From: DATDRS01 sp035291605
Lineage (GTDB): Bacteria; Chloroflexota; Anaerolineae; Anaerolineales; UBA6663
Length of the DNA: 11,619 nt
Assembly (NCBI GenBank): GCA_035291605.1
Contig: DATDRS010000144.1
Span: forward strand, 1-11,619
Direction: 5' to 3'
Shown here: positions 5,417-11,619 of the stretch, piece by piece
Layout of the letters: each line of letters begins with the position of its first letter
How positions within the stretch are numbered: position 1 is the first letter of the stretch
Program-made: the position numbers and the translations under genes
Notes under the pieces: model-generated
Seen by the model: only the letters and a program-made list of their open reading frames with translations
The model's database searches: none
Told to the model about the DNA's origin: nothing

Positions 5417-5767
5417 GTGTCCAAACGTGAGGTAGCCACAATTGTTGAGCCTCTTGTCCGACATCAGGCTTTCCCGTCGGCTGAAGATGCTGTGCGTGAA
5501 CTTGTCCTAGAGTTTATCCTTCGACAAATTGACCGCTATCGGCGTCGAATTACAAAACTAGAAAAACGCCATGGGATGTCGTTCGAGGATTTCAGCGCCT
5601 ATCTTAAGGAACGTTCGGCTTTGCTCTCAAATGATCAACTCGATCCCCAGCAGAAGAGAAGAATCGCACAAGCTGTCATGCTTGAGGAAGAAGACTGGTT
5701 GGACTGGAAAATCGCCCGCGATTTTCTTGAAGGCTGGCTCAGCGTAAAAGCGGAGGCGAGGGCTTGA
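5417..5767 (+). CDS. Putative antitoxin-like partner of the TumE-like protein
   Basis: 116 residues from a GTG start at 5417, chosen because AGGAGG (5403-5408) lies 8 nt before it; a GTG at 5408 overlaps that ribosome binding site and is unlikely. The N-terminus (SKREVATIVEPLVRHQAFPSAEDAVRELV is spread over residues 2-30) reads like a short helical segment of the kind seen in antitoxins, followed by a basic coiled helix (IDRYRRRITKLEKRHGMSF, about 38-56) and an acidic C-terminal helix (EEEDWLDW, 90-97). The toxin-like gene overlaps its stop codon by four bases. No DNA-binding fold is certain. Base composition is lower in GC than the flanking genes, which suggests acquisition. Antitoxin role is inferred from gene order and size. 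Confidence 0.6.
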   Translation: MSKREVATIVEPLVRHQAFPSAEDAVRELVLEFILRQIDRYRRRITKLEKRHGMSFEDFSAYLKERSALLSNDQLDPQQKRRIAQAVMLEEEDWLDWKIARDFLEGWLSVKAEARA

Positions 5768-6210
5768 AGACTCTGGCCTCCCTGCTCAGCTGGACAATCA
5801 GCCAGCTACAGGCTTGGCCAAATAGCCGTGAGGTTAGAACTCTTGAAACGGAGGCTTTTGCCGAAGATCAGTTCCATTTCAAGGTTAGGACTTATTTACC
5901 GGAGCCATTCCAGTTGCAAATCCGATTTTATTACAACCGTGGTCATCTGGATTACTCCTATCAACTCTTCAATGGCGACCCGATTCTGCGTTGGGATAAC
6001 AAAGAGGATGTAGGTCCCCTCTCCACGGCTCCCCACCATTTTCATAATGATAAGGATGAGATCGTTGAATCACCTTTGAACGGTGACCCATCTCACGATT
6101 GGCCGATAGTCAAGGAGGCAATAGATCAATTCCTGGATGAGCGCTCTAAATCGGAACAACCTCACAACCGATTTTCTTCCGAATTACCTAGCGAAGATAA
6201 TCATCTATAG
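5764..6210 (+). CDS. TumE/DUF6516-like toxin candidate
   Basis: 148 residues. It starts at TTG 5764, inside the TTGA overlap with the stop of the upstream gene, with GGAGG 8-9 nt before it. No methionine occurs in the rest of the frame, so a non-ATG start is needed. Features that resemble the TumE (DUF6516) family of toxin-antitoxin proteins are RFYYNRGHLDYSYQ (54-67), ILRWDN (74-79), PHHFHN (90-95) and SPLNGDP (103-109). These give a mostly beta N-terminal part, a His-rich segment that could be an active or metal-binding site, and a C-terminal helix (WPIVKEAIDQFLDE, 113-126). The last 22 residues are polar and probably disordered. The mode of toxicity is not shown by the sequence. Family assignment from memory of motifs, moderately confident. 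Confidence 0.6.
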   Translation: MKTLASLLSWTISQLQAWPNSREVRTLETEAFAEDQFHFKVRTYLPEPFQLQIRFYYNRGHLDYSYQLFNGDPILRWDNKEDVGPLSTAPHHFHNDKDEIVESPLNGDPSHDWPIVKEAIDQFLDERSKSEQPHNRFSSELPSEDNHL

Positions 6211-6226
6211 CCCATCTACTACTCCC

Positions 6227-6233
6227 AAGGAGG
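6227..6233 (+). promoter_or_regulatory. Strong ribosome binding site of the oxidoreductase
   Basis: AAGGAGG ends 6 nt before the ATG at 6240. It fixes the start of the oxidoreductase gene and predicts efficient translation. The gap to the toxin-like gene is only 29 bp and holds no convincing promoter. Confidence 0.8.
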
Positions 6234-6239
6234 CCCCCC

Positions 6240-8162
6240 ATGCCCAACGGATACACCGGAAACATCCTGCACGTGGATTTGACGCAAGGTGCGCTCACCG
6301 TCGAGAACCCGCCAGAGAGTTTCTACCGCAAATACCTGGGCGGCTCGGCGATGGGGATGTACTACATCCTCAAAGACATGAAGCCCGGCGCGGACCCGCT
6401 TGGCCCGGATAACGTCCTCACCCTCATGCTCTCCCCGCTCACCGGGGCCGCCATCTCCGGGCAAAGCCGCATGACGGCCAATGCCAGGTCGCCGCTCGTG
6501 GACGGCGTCGGCGATTCGCAGTGCGGCGGCTTCTTCCCCGCCGAGATGAAGTTCGCCGGGTTCGACGGGATCGTGGTCCAGGGCAAAGCCGAGAAGCCCG
6601 TGTACCTCTGGCTGAACGAGGGCAAGGCCGAGCTGCGGGACGCCTCCCGGCTGTGGGGCAGGACCACGACCGAGGTGGACGACCTCTTGAAGAAAGACCT
6701 GGGCGACGACAAGATCGAGGTCGCGCAGTGCGGCCCGGCGGGCGAGAAGCTGGCGCGGTTGGCGGCGATCATCAATATGGGCAACCGCGCCAACGGGCGC
6801 ACCGGCCTGGGCGCGGTGATGGGGAGCAAGAACCTCAAGGCCGTCGTCGTACGCGGCAAGTCCAAGAAACTCAACCTGGCCGACGCGAAGGCCGTCAACG
6901 AACTGGCGAAGTCGGGCGCCGGGATCATGAATATTTCGGACAGCGCCGACCCGAACTTCAACGGCGACATGGCCGGCCTCAAAGAGCATGGCACGGCCTC
7001 CGTGCTGGGTTTCCAGAACCAAATCGGCTCCCTGCCTACGCGCAACTACAACGAGGGTTCTTTTGAGGGCTTCGAGCCGATCTCCGGCGAGGTGATGACC
7101 GAGACCATCCTCAAGGAGCGCGACACCTGCTACGCCTGCACCGTCCACTGCAAGCGCGTGGTCGAGACCGAGTTCATGGGCCGGCCGGTCGAGAAGAAAC
7201 ACGGCGGCCCCGAATATGAGACCCTCTCCACCTTTGGCTCGTACTGCGGCGTGAGCGACCTGAACGCCGTCTCGTACGCCAACAAGCTCTGCAACGAGTA
7301 CGGGCTGGACACCATCGGCACGGGCGCGACGGTGGCCTGGGCGATGGAATGCTTCGAGAACGGCCTGCTCAGCGAGGCCGAAGTCGGCTTCCCGCTCAAG
7401 TTCGGCGACGCGGCGGCGATGACCAAGATGACCGAGCTGATCGCCAAACGCGAGGGGTTCGGGAACATCCTGGCCGAAGGCTCCCGCAAGGCCGCCGACC
7501 GCCTGGAGAAGGGCCACGACTATCTCATCACCGTGAAAGGCTCTGAGGCCCCGGCGCACATGCCGCAGGCCAAGCGGTCTCTCGGCCTGATCTACGCGGT
7601 CAACCCCTTCGGCGCGGATCACCAGTCCTCCGAGCACGATCCGATGATCGAGGAGAAGAGCACCTCCGATCTGTATATGGGACGGTTGAAGCACCTCGGC
7701 TTCGACAACCCCCTGCCGCGCAAGTCGCTGAACCAGGATAAGGTGCGCTACGCGCTGAAGACGCAGATCTTCTATTCCTTCCTCGACTCCGCCGACCTGT
7801 GCCAGTTCGTGTGGGGGCCGGCGTGGACGCTCTACGGCCCGGAGGAAACCGTGAACTTTGTCCGGGCCGTCACCGGCTGGAACGATTTCACGCTGGACGA
7901 ACTGATGACCGTCGGCGAGCGGCGGCTGAACATGCTGCGCGCCTTCAACGCCCGCGAGGGCCTCACACGCCAGGCGGACAAACTGCCCAAGAAGTTCTTC
8001 AAGGCATTGGGCGGCGCGGGCAAGACCGCCGGGCGCTCGCTCGACGAGGCCGAGATGAATCAGGTGATGGACTGGTATTACGAGATGGCCGGCTGGGACA
8101 AAGCCACCGGCAACCCGACGCCGGAGACACTGAAGCGGCTGGAGTTGGAGTGGGCAACGTGA
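6240..8162 (+). CDS. Aldehyde:ferredoxin oxidoreductase family tungstopterin enzyme
   Basis: 640 residues, slightly longer than the roughly 605 of the Pyrococcus enzyme. Family members oxidise aldehydes to carboxylic acids with ferredoxin, using a tungsten (or molybdenum) bis-pterin and one 4Fe-4S cluster, in the cytoplasm of anaerobes. The N-terminal pterin-binding domain begins GYTGNILHVDLT (4-15) and contains YLGGSAMG (32-39) and RANGRTGLGAVMGSKNLK (183-200). The cluster ligands are Cys297, Cys300 and Cys304 (CYACTVHC) with a distal Cys521 (ADLCQF). GPEYET (323-328) carries the conserved acidic residue near the cofactor. All key residues are intact. The exact substrate cannot be read from the sequence; AOR-like, FOR-like and aromatic-acid-related subtypes share these motifs. 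No MoaD-like partner or ferredoxin gene lies next to it in this window. Much more GC-rich than the toxin-antitoxin block just upstream. Confidence 0.93.
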   Translation: MPNGYTGNILHVDLTQGALTVENPPESFYRKYLGGSAMGMYYILKDMKPGADPLGPDNVLTLMLSPLTGAAISGQSRMTANARSPLVDGVGDSQCGGFFPAEMKFAGFDGIVVQGKAEKPVYLWLNEGKAELRDASRLWGRTTTEVDDLLKKDLGDDKIEVAQCGPAGEKLARLAAIINMGNRANGRTGLGAVMGSKNLKAVVVRGKSKKLNLADAKAVNELAKSGAGIMNISDSADPNFNGDMAGLKEHGTASVLGFQNQIGSLPTRNYNEGSFEGFEPISGEVMTETILKERDTCYACTVHCKRVVETEFMGRPVEKKHGGPEYETLSTFGSYCGVSDLNAVSYANKLCNEYGLDTIGTGATVAWAMECFENGLLSEAEVGFPLKFGDAAAMTKMTELIAKREGFGNILAEGSRKAADRLEKGHDYLITVKGSEAPAHMPQAKRSLGLIYAVNPFGADHQSSEHDPMIEEKSTSDLYMGRLKHLGFDNPLPRKSLNQDKVRYALKTQIFYSFLDSADLCQFVWGPAWTLYGPEETVNFVRAVTGWNDFTLDELMTVGERRLNMLRAFNAREGLTRQADKLPKKFFKALGGAGKTAGRSLDEAEMNQVMDWYYEMAGWDKATGNPTPETLKRLELEWAT

Positions 8163-8229
8163 GGGGGATGGGCGCGCGCAGCAGGCGACGCCTGAAGGGC
8201 GAGCAGGCAAGCGCAGGATAAGAGAGCAA

Positions 8230-8270
8230 GGGCATGGCTGAGTGAGTTGTGGTCGTGCCCCTGTCTTTTG
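8230..8270 (+). terminator. Candidate intrinsic terminator after the oxidoreductase
   Basis: GGGCATG (8230-8236) pairs with CGTGCCC (8254-8260), seven pairs including one G-U, with a 17-nt loop. CTGTCTTTTG follows. It lies 67 bases after the stop codon. The loop is long and the U run short, so it is only moderately convincing. The stretch 8163-8229 before it shows nothing else. Confidence 0.45.
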
Positions 8271-8279
8271 GAGTGATGA

Positions 8280-8480
8280 GGCGGACAGAATTTTCTCACT
8301 GAACGCGTGGGCGACCCCCGCCTGCGGGAAATGGCCCATCACGTGCTCCGCAACGGCGTCTACGCTCCCGTCTCGGTCACCCCTCTGGTGAGGGCGCTGG
8401 GGGGGCCGGCGGCCGACGTCGAAGCGATGATCCAGGCCGATCAGCTTCAGCAACAACTGGAAGCGCAAAACCTCCGCTAA
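8280..8480 (+). pseudogene. Orphan C-terminal gene fragment, function not recognised
   Basis: An open frame of about 66 codons with protein-like composition (NFLTERVGDPRLREMAHHV, then YAPVSVTPLV, then ADVEAMIQADQLQQQL) ending at TAA 8478-8480. The frame is open only from a TGA at 8277. It has no ATG before the middle, and the GTG at 8307 has no ribosome binding site, so it looks like the tail of a gene whose front is gone. The protein is predicted mostly helical. The family was not recognised. It ends exactly where the decayed transposase piece on the other strand ends, so the two may share one rearrangement. A real small gene from GTG 8307 (57 residues) cannot be excluded. Confidence 0.35.
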
Positions 8481-8825
8481 TAGGCGCAGTTCAGGGTGTT
8501 GCCGTGCGGGCAGTTGGCGACGTCAAACAACGCCTCAAACTTGGTGGCGACGGGGGTGTTATCCCGCAACTAATGCTGCACTTGACGCCGCGCCCCCAGG
8601 CGCATCAAAAACATGAGTACGCCGCCAACACCATCGGCAACGGGTAGGTGATGAGAGCAGGCTGGCGGGGATCGGAGACGGACTGGAACAGCGTGGAAAG
8701 CCACCAAAGAAATGTTCGACCGTCAGCAACAGGGCGTGGAGCGACACCTTTTGCTGTTCTGCTTCGGCATCGGTGAGCGTCTCCACCGCTAGAGGATTGG
8801 TTTCGGTTGAGAGCATATCCGCCAT
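8480..8825 (-). pseudogene. Decayed N-terminal piece of a DDE-type transposase
   Basis: The minus strand from ATG 8825 (GGAGG ribosome binding site 7 nt upstream) encodes MADMLSTETNPLAVETLTD and continues to LLLTVEHFFGGFPR. Then reading moves to a second frame (LFQSVSDPRQPALITYPLP), then to a third (VLMFLMRLGARRQVQH). Each shift is explained by one missing base, at about 8695 and about 8614. In the third frame an in-frame stop follows QH, after which LRDNTPVATKFEALFD and CPHGNTLN continue to about 8480. The DPRxPxLIxYPL...RLGARRQ...FEALF...PHGxTLN pattern resembles the N-terminal part of DDE transposases seen in Chloroflexota and cyanobacteria. No catalytic DDE domain remains. It is therefore a truncated, frameshifted insertion-sequence relic. 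Family match is from memory. Confidence 0.65.
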
Positions 8826-8909
8826 CGGCCTGCCTCCATCTCTTCACGAGATTAAGGTGTGCCACGTTTTATGGCGGGGCGGAAGTATGGCTTCCCCTAA
8901 GCGTCAAGA

Positions 8910-8928
8910 CACTAGCCATACAAAGTGG
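8910..8928 (-). terminator. Weak hairpin after the ABC permease gene
   Basis: TAGCCA and TGGCTA form a 6-bp stem with a 7-nt loop directly after the permease stop. The sequence that follows on the minus strand (GTGTCTTGACG) is only slightly U-rich. Possible terminator for the TetR-ABC operon, uncertain. Confidence 0.3.
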
Positions 8929-9708
8929 CTAACGGTTCTGGTCGGCAAACTTCCACCAGAGATACGTCCCGATCATCCCCGCCAACCCGGTCAGAAATAC
9001 AATCCAATAGCTGATCGGTTCGGTGTAGCTTTTTCCCTGTGCATATAGCATGGGTACTGCCCAGGGGAAGTATTCGCCCCACCCCGCTACTACTGCCAGG
9101 TTCGCCATGATCACCGTGAGAATCGCCATCCCCATTGGCAACAGGTATCCCCGCCCCACGCTGGCGAAGAGCGCGAATGGCACAATAACCGCAATAACCA
9201 GACAGGCTGTTATCGCCACGAGGGTACTGCCTTGGAGAATAACACTGATCGAGCCTCCCGGGAGTTGGATGATCGCACCCATGACCAAGCCGAAAATGAA
9301 AATAATTATGGTCATTGCTGCAGACCAGGCGGCCACCACGGTAAATTTCGCCAGGAGTATGCTTGAGCGTTGAACTGGCACGGCAAGCATGTCTTTCAGG
9401 GTGCCATCGGCAAATTCACGGCCAAATACCCAGCTAATGGCCAGGAGGAAAAAAAAGAAGCCGCCGGCTGCAATTATCTCGGCAAACAATACCAGATAGG
9501 ATGGCCAATTTGTGGCGTAATATGCCGTTAAGTCGGCCTTGGCACTGATCAGGCCAAGCTTTCGGGAAAGCTCGGGGTTCTTAGCGAGGAAAATTAAGGA
9601 AGCAACACCCAAAGGCATGAATAGGGACCCAAGGGCGGTCCAAAGGGGCATCCTGGAGCGGAATGCTTTTCGCAACTCTATCCAAATCATATCTGAAAGG
9701 TTATTCAT
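8929..9708 (-). CDS. ABC-2 type transporter permease
   Basis: 259 residues from ATG 9708, chosen because GGAGGA lies 7 nt upstream; the longer frame from 9732 would reach deeper into the ATPase gene. An integral membrane protein with about six hydrophobic segments (about 22-42, 70-95, 118-145, 160-183, 190-210, 233-252). The cytoplasmic stretch FGREFADGTLKDMLAVPVQR (95-114) is the typical ABC-2 coupling region after the second helix. It would form an exporter with the ATPase encoded just upstream, whose stop it overlaps by eight bases. The substrate is not shown by sequence; related pairs export peptides, antibiotics or lipids, and control by a TetR repressor fits a drug or lipid efflux role. 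Confidence 0.88.
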   Translation of the reverse strand: MNNLSDMIWIELRKAFRSRMPLWTALGSLFMPLGVASLIFLAKNPELSRKLGLISAKADLTAYYATNWPSYLVLFAEIIAAGGFFFFLLAISWVFGREFADGTLKDMLAVPVQRSSILLAKFTVVAAWSAAMTIIIFIFGLVMGAIIQLPGGSISVILQGSTLVAITACLVIAVIVPFALFASVGRGYLLPMGMAILTVIMANLAVVAGWGEYFPWAVPMLYAQGKSYTEPISYWIVFLTGLAGMIGTYLWWKFADQNR

Positions 9709-10630
9709 TTTGCAGTCCTCCGTCCATTCCAACTAACCTGAGGAAATACTGCTCCAGTTCCTCTTCCTCAATCATTAACTGAGTGGGCGGTGTCCCGGCC
9801 TTGACCAGGAGGCAGTTGATGTCATCCGGGCGTTCAACTGAAAAAGCATTTTTGAGCTCTATGGTTCCGTCTTGGAGGATTTCGGCAGGCTGCCCGGCGG
9901 CTATCAACGCTCGGTGGGCTGACTCAATGTCCCGCACCCGCAACAAAAGCCGCCTCCTTCGATTCCGCTCCAGCTCATCCATATTCAATTCCTGGAGCAG
10001 GTGCCCTTTGTGGATAATCCCTATCCGCCGGGCAAGACGTGAGACTTCAGCTAGGATGTGACTCGACATGAAGACCGTCACGCCCTGTTCGCGAGTCAGT
10101 TCTAGCAGGAGCTCGCGGATCTCGACGATTCCGGCTGGGTCCAAGCCAAGGGCTGGCTCGTCCAAAATAAGGAGCTTGGGATAATGCAGCAAGGCTTTAG
10201 CCAATCCCAGGCGCTGCGCATTACCCTGAGAAAGGGTGCCAGCCCGCCGGTTGGCGTAAGTTGCCAGCCCCAGGCGCTCGATAATTTGGCTAACAGCTTT
10301 CGGCTCGGTGCCAGGATGCAGGCGACGGGCGACCTCCAGGTTTTCGAAGACCGTCAATTCCGGATAGGCATGTGGTATCTCCACCAGATACCCCACCGAT
10401 TCCCAGGGTTCCCGGTTGCCTAGACGTACCCTGGTTTGAAGCACCTTGGCATACCCGGTGGTGGGCTTGATCATCCCAAGCAGCATTCGGATGGTGGTGG
10501 TTTTCCCTGCGCCATTGAGGCCAAGAAACGCGTAAATTTCTCCCTCGGCAACCCGCAGAGAAAGGTGCTCGACGGCCCTTACGTCTCCGTAGTGTTTTCC
10601 GAGGTCCTCTGTTTCAATCGGCAAGCTCAT
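9701..10630 (-). CDS. ABC transporter ATP-binding protein
   Basis: 309 residues from ATG 10630, which has AGGAG 6 nt upstream; the open frame extends to 10774 but those residues overlap the TetR gene and do not resemble the family. Walker A is GLNGAGKTT (37-45, with Leu where Pro is common), the signature is LSQGN (133-137, from LSGGQ), Walker B is LLILDEPALGLDP (153-165) and the switch His is H191 in MSSHI. The C-terminal part (about 215-309) is the extra domain of BcrA/drug-export type ATPases. It starts one base after the TetR stop and overlaps the permease start, so the three proteins are translated as one unit. It powers export through the permease at the cytoplasmic face of the membrane. 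Confidence 0.92.
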   Translation of the reverse strand: MSLPIETEDLGKHYGDVRAVEHLSLRVAEGEIYAFLGLNGAGKTTTIRMLLGMIKPTTGYAKVLQTRVRLGNREPWESVGYLVEIPHAYPELTVFENLEVARRLHPGTEPKAVSQIIERLGLATYANRRAGTLSQGNAQRLGLAKALLHYPKLLILDEPALGLDPAGIVEIRELLLELTREQGVTVFMSSHILAEVSRLARRIGIIHKGHLLQELNMDELERNRRRRLLLRVRDIESAHRALIAAGQPAEILQDGTIELKNAFSVERPDDINCLLVKAGTPPTQLMIEEEELEQYFLRLVGMDGGLQNE

Positions 10631-10631
10631 A

Positions 10632-11288
10632 TTAGGCTCCTGTCTTCTGAATCCGGTGCGGAGCTGATTGGTTTTGAAGCTGGATCTCGACCTCACCCAG
10701 ACAGAAAGCCGCGACCAGCTCCAGAGGCAAATCGATGCTGCCGCTAAAGCTATATCGACCCAAATCGTCCTCATGCATGATGGCCAGAACGAGTGGATAC
10801 AACAGGCTGATGATCTCCTCGGGCTGCGCCCGGATGGGTATTCCCGCGTTCTGGCAGCGCGTGATCAACTCTTTGAAGAACACCCGATCGCTGGCCAGGT
10901 GCTCCTGGAGTTTTTCTGCAGGGATCCTACGGAATAGCAGGTCATAATCACTGCCCGTGAAAAACTGCAAAATGGGGATCGTTTTCAAAAGGGCAAAAGC
11001 CTTCTTGAAAACGGCAAACAGGCGAGCTCGGGGCGATGGCCCTGGCAGGTCGATCGCTGCCAATATTTCCTGGCGATAGCGTTTTTCGGCCCATTCTGCG
11101 ACATCCATAAAGAGCGCTTCTTTGGACTCGTAGAAAAGGTAGAACGCCCCTTTGGAGATCTTGGCCGCTTCGGCGAGTTCCTCGATATTGGTTTTTTTCA
11201 ATCCGTAGGCGGAAAACTGCTTGTAGCCTTCCTTTAGGAGCCGCTTGCGGATCAATTCCTTTTCGTGTTCCGTAAATCCTTTTGGCAT
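10632..11288 (-). CDS. TetR-family transcriptional repressor
   Basis: 218 residues. An N-terminal helix-turn-helix (about 13-59) has the family pattern: FSAYGLKKTNIEELAEAA, then KISKGAFYLFYESKEALF. The C-terminal helical part, which binds the ligand and dimerises, is less conserved and gives no hint of the inducer. The start at 11288 gives the usual short arm before the first helix, with AAGG upstream. First gene of a three-gene operon with the ABC ATPase and permease. An inverted repeat at 11310-11332 lies between the promoter and the start codon, so it very likely represses its own operon until an inducer, perhaps the transported compound, binds. Confidence 0.92.
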   Translation of the reverse strand: MPKGFTEHEKELIRKRLLKEGYKQFSAYGLKKTNIEELAEAAKISKGAFYLFYESKEALFMDVAEWAEKRYRQEILAAIDLPGPSPRARLFAVFKKAFALLKTIPILQFFTGSDYDLLFRRIPAEKLQEHLASDRVFFKELITRCQNAGIPIRAQPEEIISLLYPLVLAIMHEDDLGRYSFSGSIDLPLELVAAFCLGEVEIQLQNQSAPHRIQKTGA

Positions 11289-11309
11289 GACTGGCCTTCT
11301 GTGGTCGTG

Positions 11310-11332
11310 TGACTATATACCAATTTTAGTCA
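11310..11332 (-). promoter_or_regulatory. Candidate TetR operator
   Basis: An inverted repeat TGACTA-N11-TAGTCA, 23 bp in all, at the predicted transcription start and about 21 bp before the tetR start codon. Size and place are typical of autoregulating TetR repressors. The AT-rich centre is not symmetric. Confidence 0.6.
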
Positions 11333-11338
11333 TACGTA

Positions 11339-11366
11339 ATTCTATCGCAACGTAGTTACCTGTCAA
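11339..11366 (-). promoter_or_regulatory. Sigma-70-type promoter of the tetR-ABC operon
   Basis: On the minus strand a perfect TTGACA (11366-11361) and TAGAAT (11344-11339) are separated by 16 bp. The start would be near 11332, at the edge of the inverted repeat, giving a 5' leader of about 45 nt. Confidence 0.8.
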
Positions 11367-11503
11367 GCGAGCGCCTGTGGATCGGCCAGGAGAAGTATTT
11401 CAAGCATCGCTGGGGTGAGCGGGTTCTGCTTTGTGTTCAACCGGAGAGAGCACAACTATAGCTCTTCGCGACTTTATTCTTAAGTTCGGACTATTGCTTT
11501 ATC

Positions 11504-11619
11504 ATGCCGGCAATCAATCAAGAACTAGCGCAAGCGCTCCGAAGCGAAGTCGAAAAGCTTCGGCGCGCGCAAATCGAGGCCGTCGAGTGCCGCGCTGAGT
11601 TTGGCAAATCAGCCACGAC
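11504..11619 (+). CDS. 5' part of an unrecognised plus-strand gene, cut by the window edge
   Basis: An open frame from ATG 11504 (MPAINQELAQAL, then RSEVEKLRRAQIEAVE) stays open for 38 codons to the window end. The visible part is a charged amphipathic helix, probably a coiled coil. No ribosome binding site is seen, and the sequence just upstream is AT-rich. Nothing else is recognised between the promoter at 11366 and this start. Function cannot be given. Confidence 0.4.
   Translation, partial: MPAINQELAQALRSEVEKLRRAQIEAVECRAEFGKSAT

Noticed and set aside
6172..6200. A GATAAT box as promoter for the oxidoreductase
   Set aside because: The -35 region is TTTTCT at best and the site lies inside the toxin-like coding region; too weak to list.
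6219..8468. A 749-codon open frame on the minus strand, antisense to the oxidoreductase
   Set aside because: The translation is Arg/His/Val/Gly-rich without family motifs, as expected opposite a GC-rich gene; the plus strand gives a full oxidoreductase with all cofactor residues.
10631..10774. N-terminal extension of the ABC ATPase
   Set aside because: These codons overlap the TetR gene, and the ATG at 10630 has a good ribosome binding site and gives the standard family start.
11367..11503. Short open frames between the tetR promoter and the right-edge gene
   Set aside because: All are under 40 codons without start signals or recognisable motifs.

Overview
The window looks like a chromosomal segment of an uncultured, probably anaerobic or facultative bacterium. 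The style of several genes (a compact thrC-thrB pair, a tungsten-type aldehyde:ferredoxin oxidoreductase, a nucleotidyltransferase-like N-terminus, sortase-like proteins with a WGRLFVIA ending) suggests Chloroflexota. That assignment is an inference from memory of the families, not a search. Base composition is patchy: the thr genes and the oxidoreductase are very GC-rich, the toxin-antitoxin block (about 5.4-6.2 kb) and the TetR/ABC block (about 8.9-11.3 kb) are visibly less so.

Left region (1-2000, minus strand): the most striking part. Two paralogous small exported proteins (91-756 and 989-1594) carry the His/Cys/Arg pattern of the sortase superfamily. On the same strand lie three almost identical 90-nt RNA elements (816-905, 1651-1740, 1855-1944) that match the class I cyclic-di-GMP riboswitch (GEMM-I), with the G at the position that selects c-di-GMP. 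A good promoter (1973-2000) feeds two riboswitches in tandem, separated by a possible terminator, before the first paralog. The third riboswitch sits between the two paralogs, and a perfect hairpin (32-63) ends the unit. The reading is a c-di-GMP-controlled cell-surface operon built by duplication of a [riboswitch-hairpin-gene] cassette.

Threonine region (2038-4803, minus strand): an extended -10 promoter, a TPR-like protein, threonine synthase (thrC) and homoserine kinase (thrB), closely spaced, with a likely terminator after thrB.

Middle plus-strand region (4837-8270): a small two-helix membrane protein; a truncated N-terminal piece of what resembles a nucleotidyltransferase-type protein behind a strong promoter; a two-gene toxin-antitoxin-like module with a TTGA overlap, whose second protein resembles the TumE/DUF6516 toxin family; then a full-length aldehyde:ferredoxin oxidoreductase with a strong ribosome binding site and a candidate terminator.

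Decayed region (8280-8825): a promoterless C-terminal gene fragment on the plus strand meets, tail to tail, a frameshifted N-terminal piece of a transposase on the minus strand.

Right region (8929-11366, minus strand): a compact self-regulated operon of a TetR repressor, an ABC ATPase and an ABC-2 type permease, behind a TTGACA/TAGAAT promoter and an inverted repeat that is a candidate TetR operator. The last 116 bases begin a plus-strand gene cut by the window edge. No tRNA, rRNA or CRISPR array was seen.
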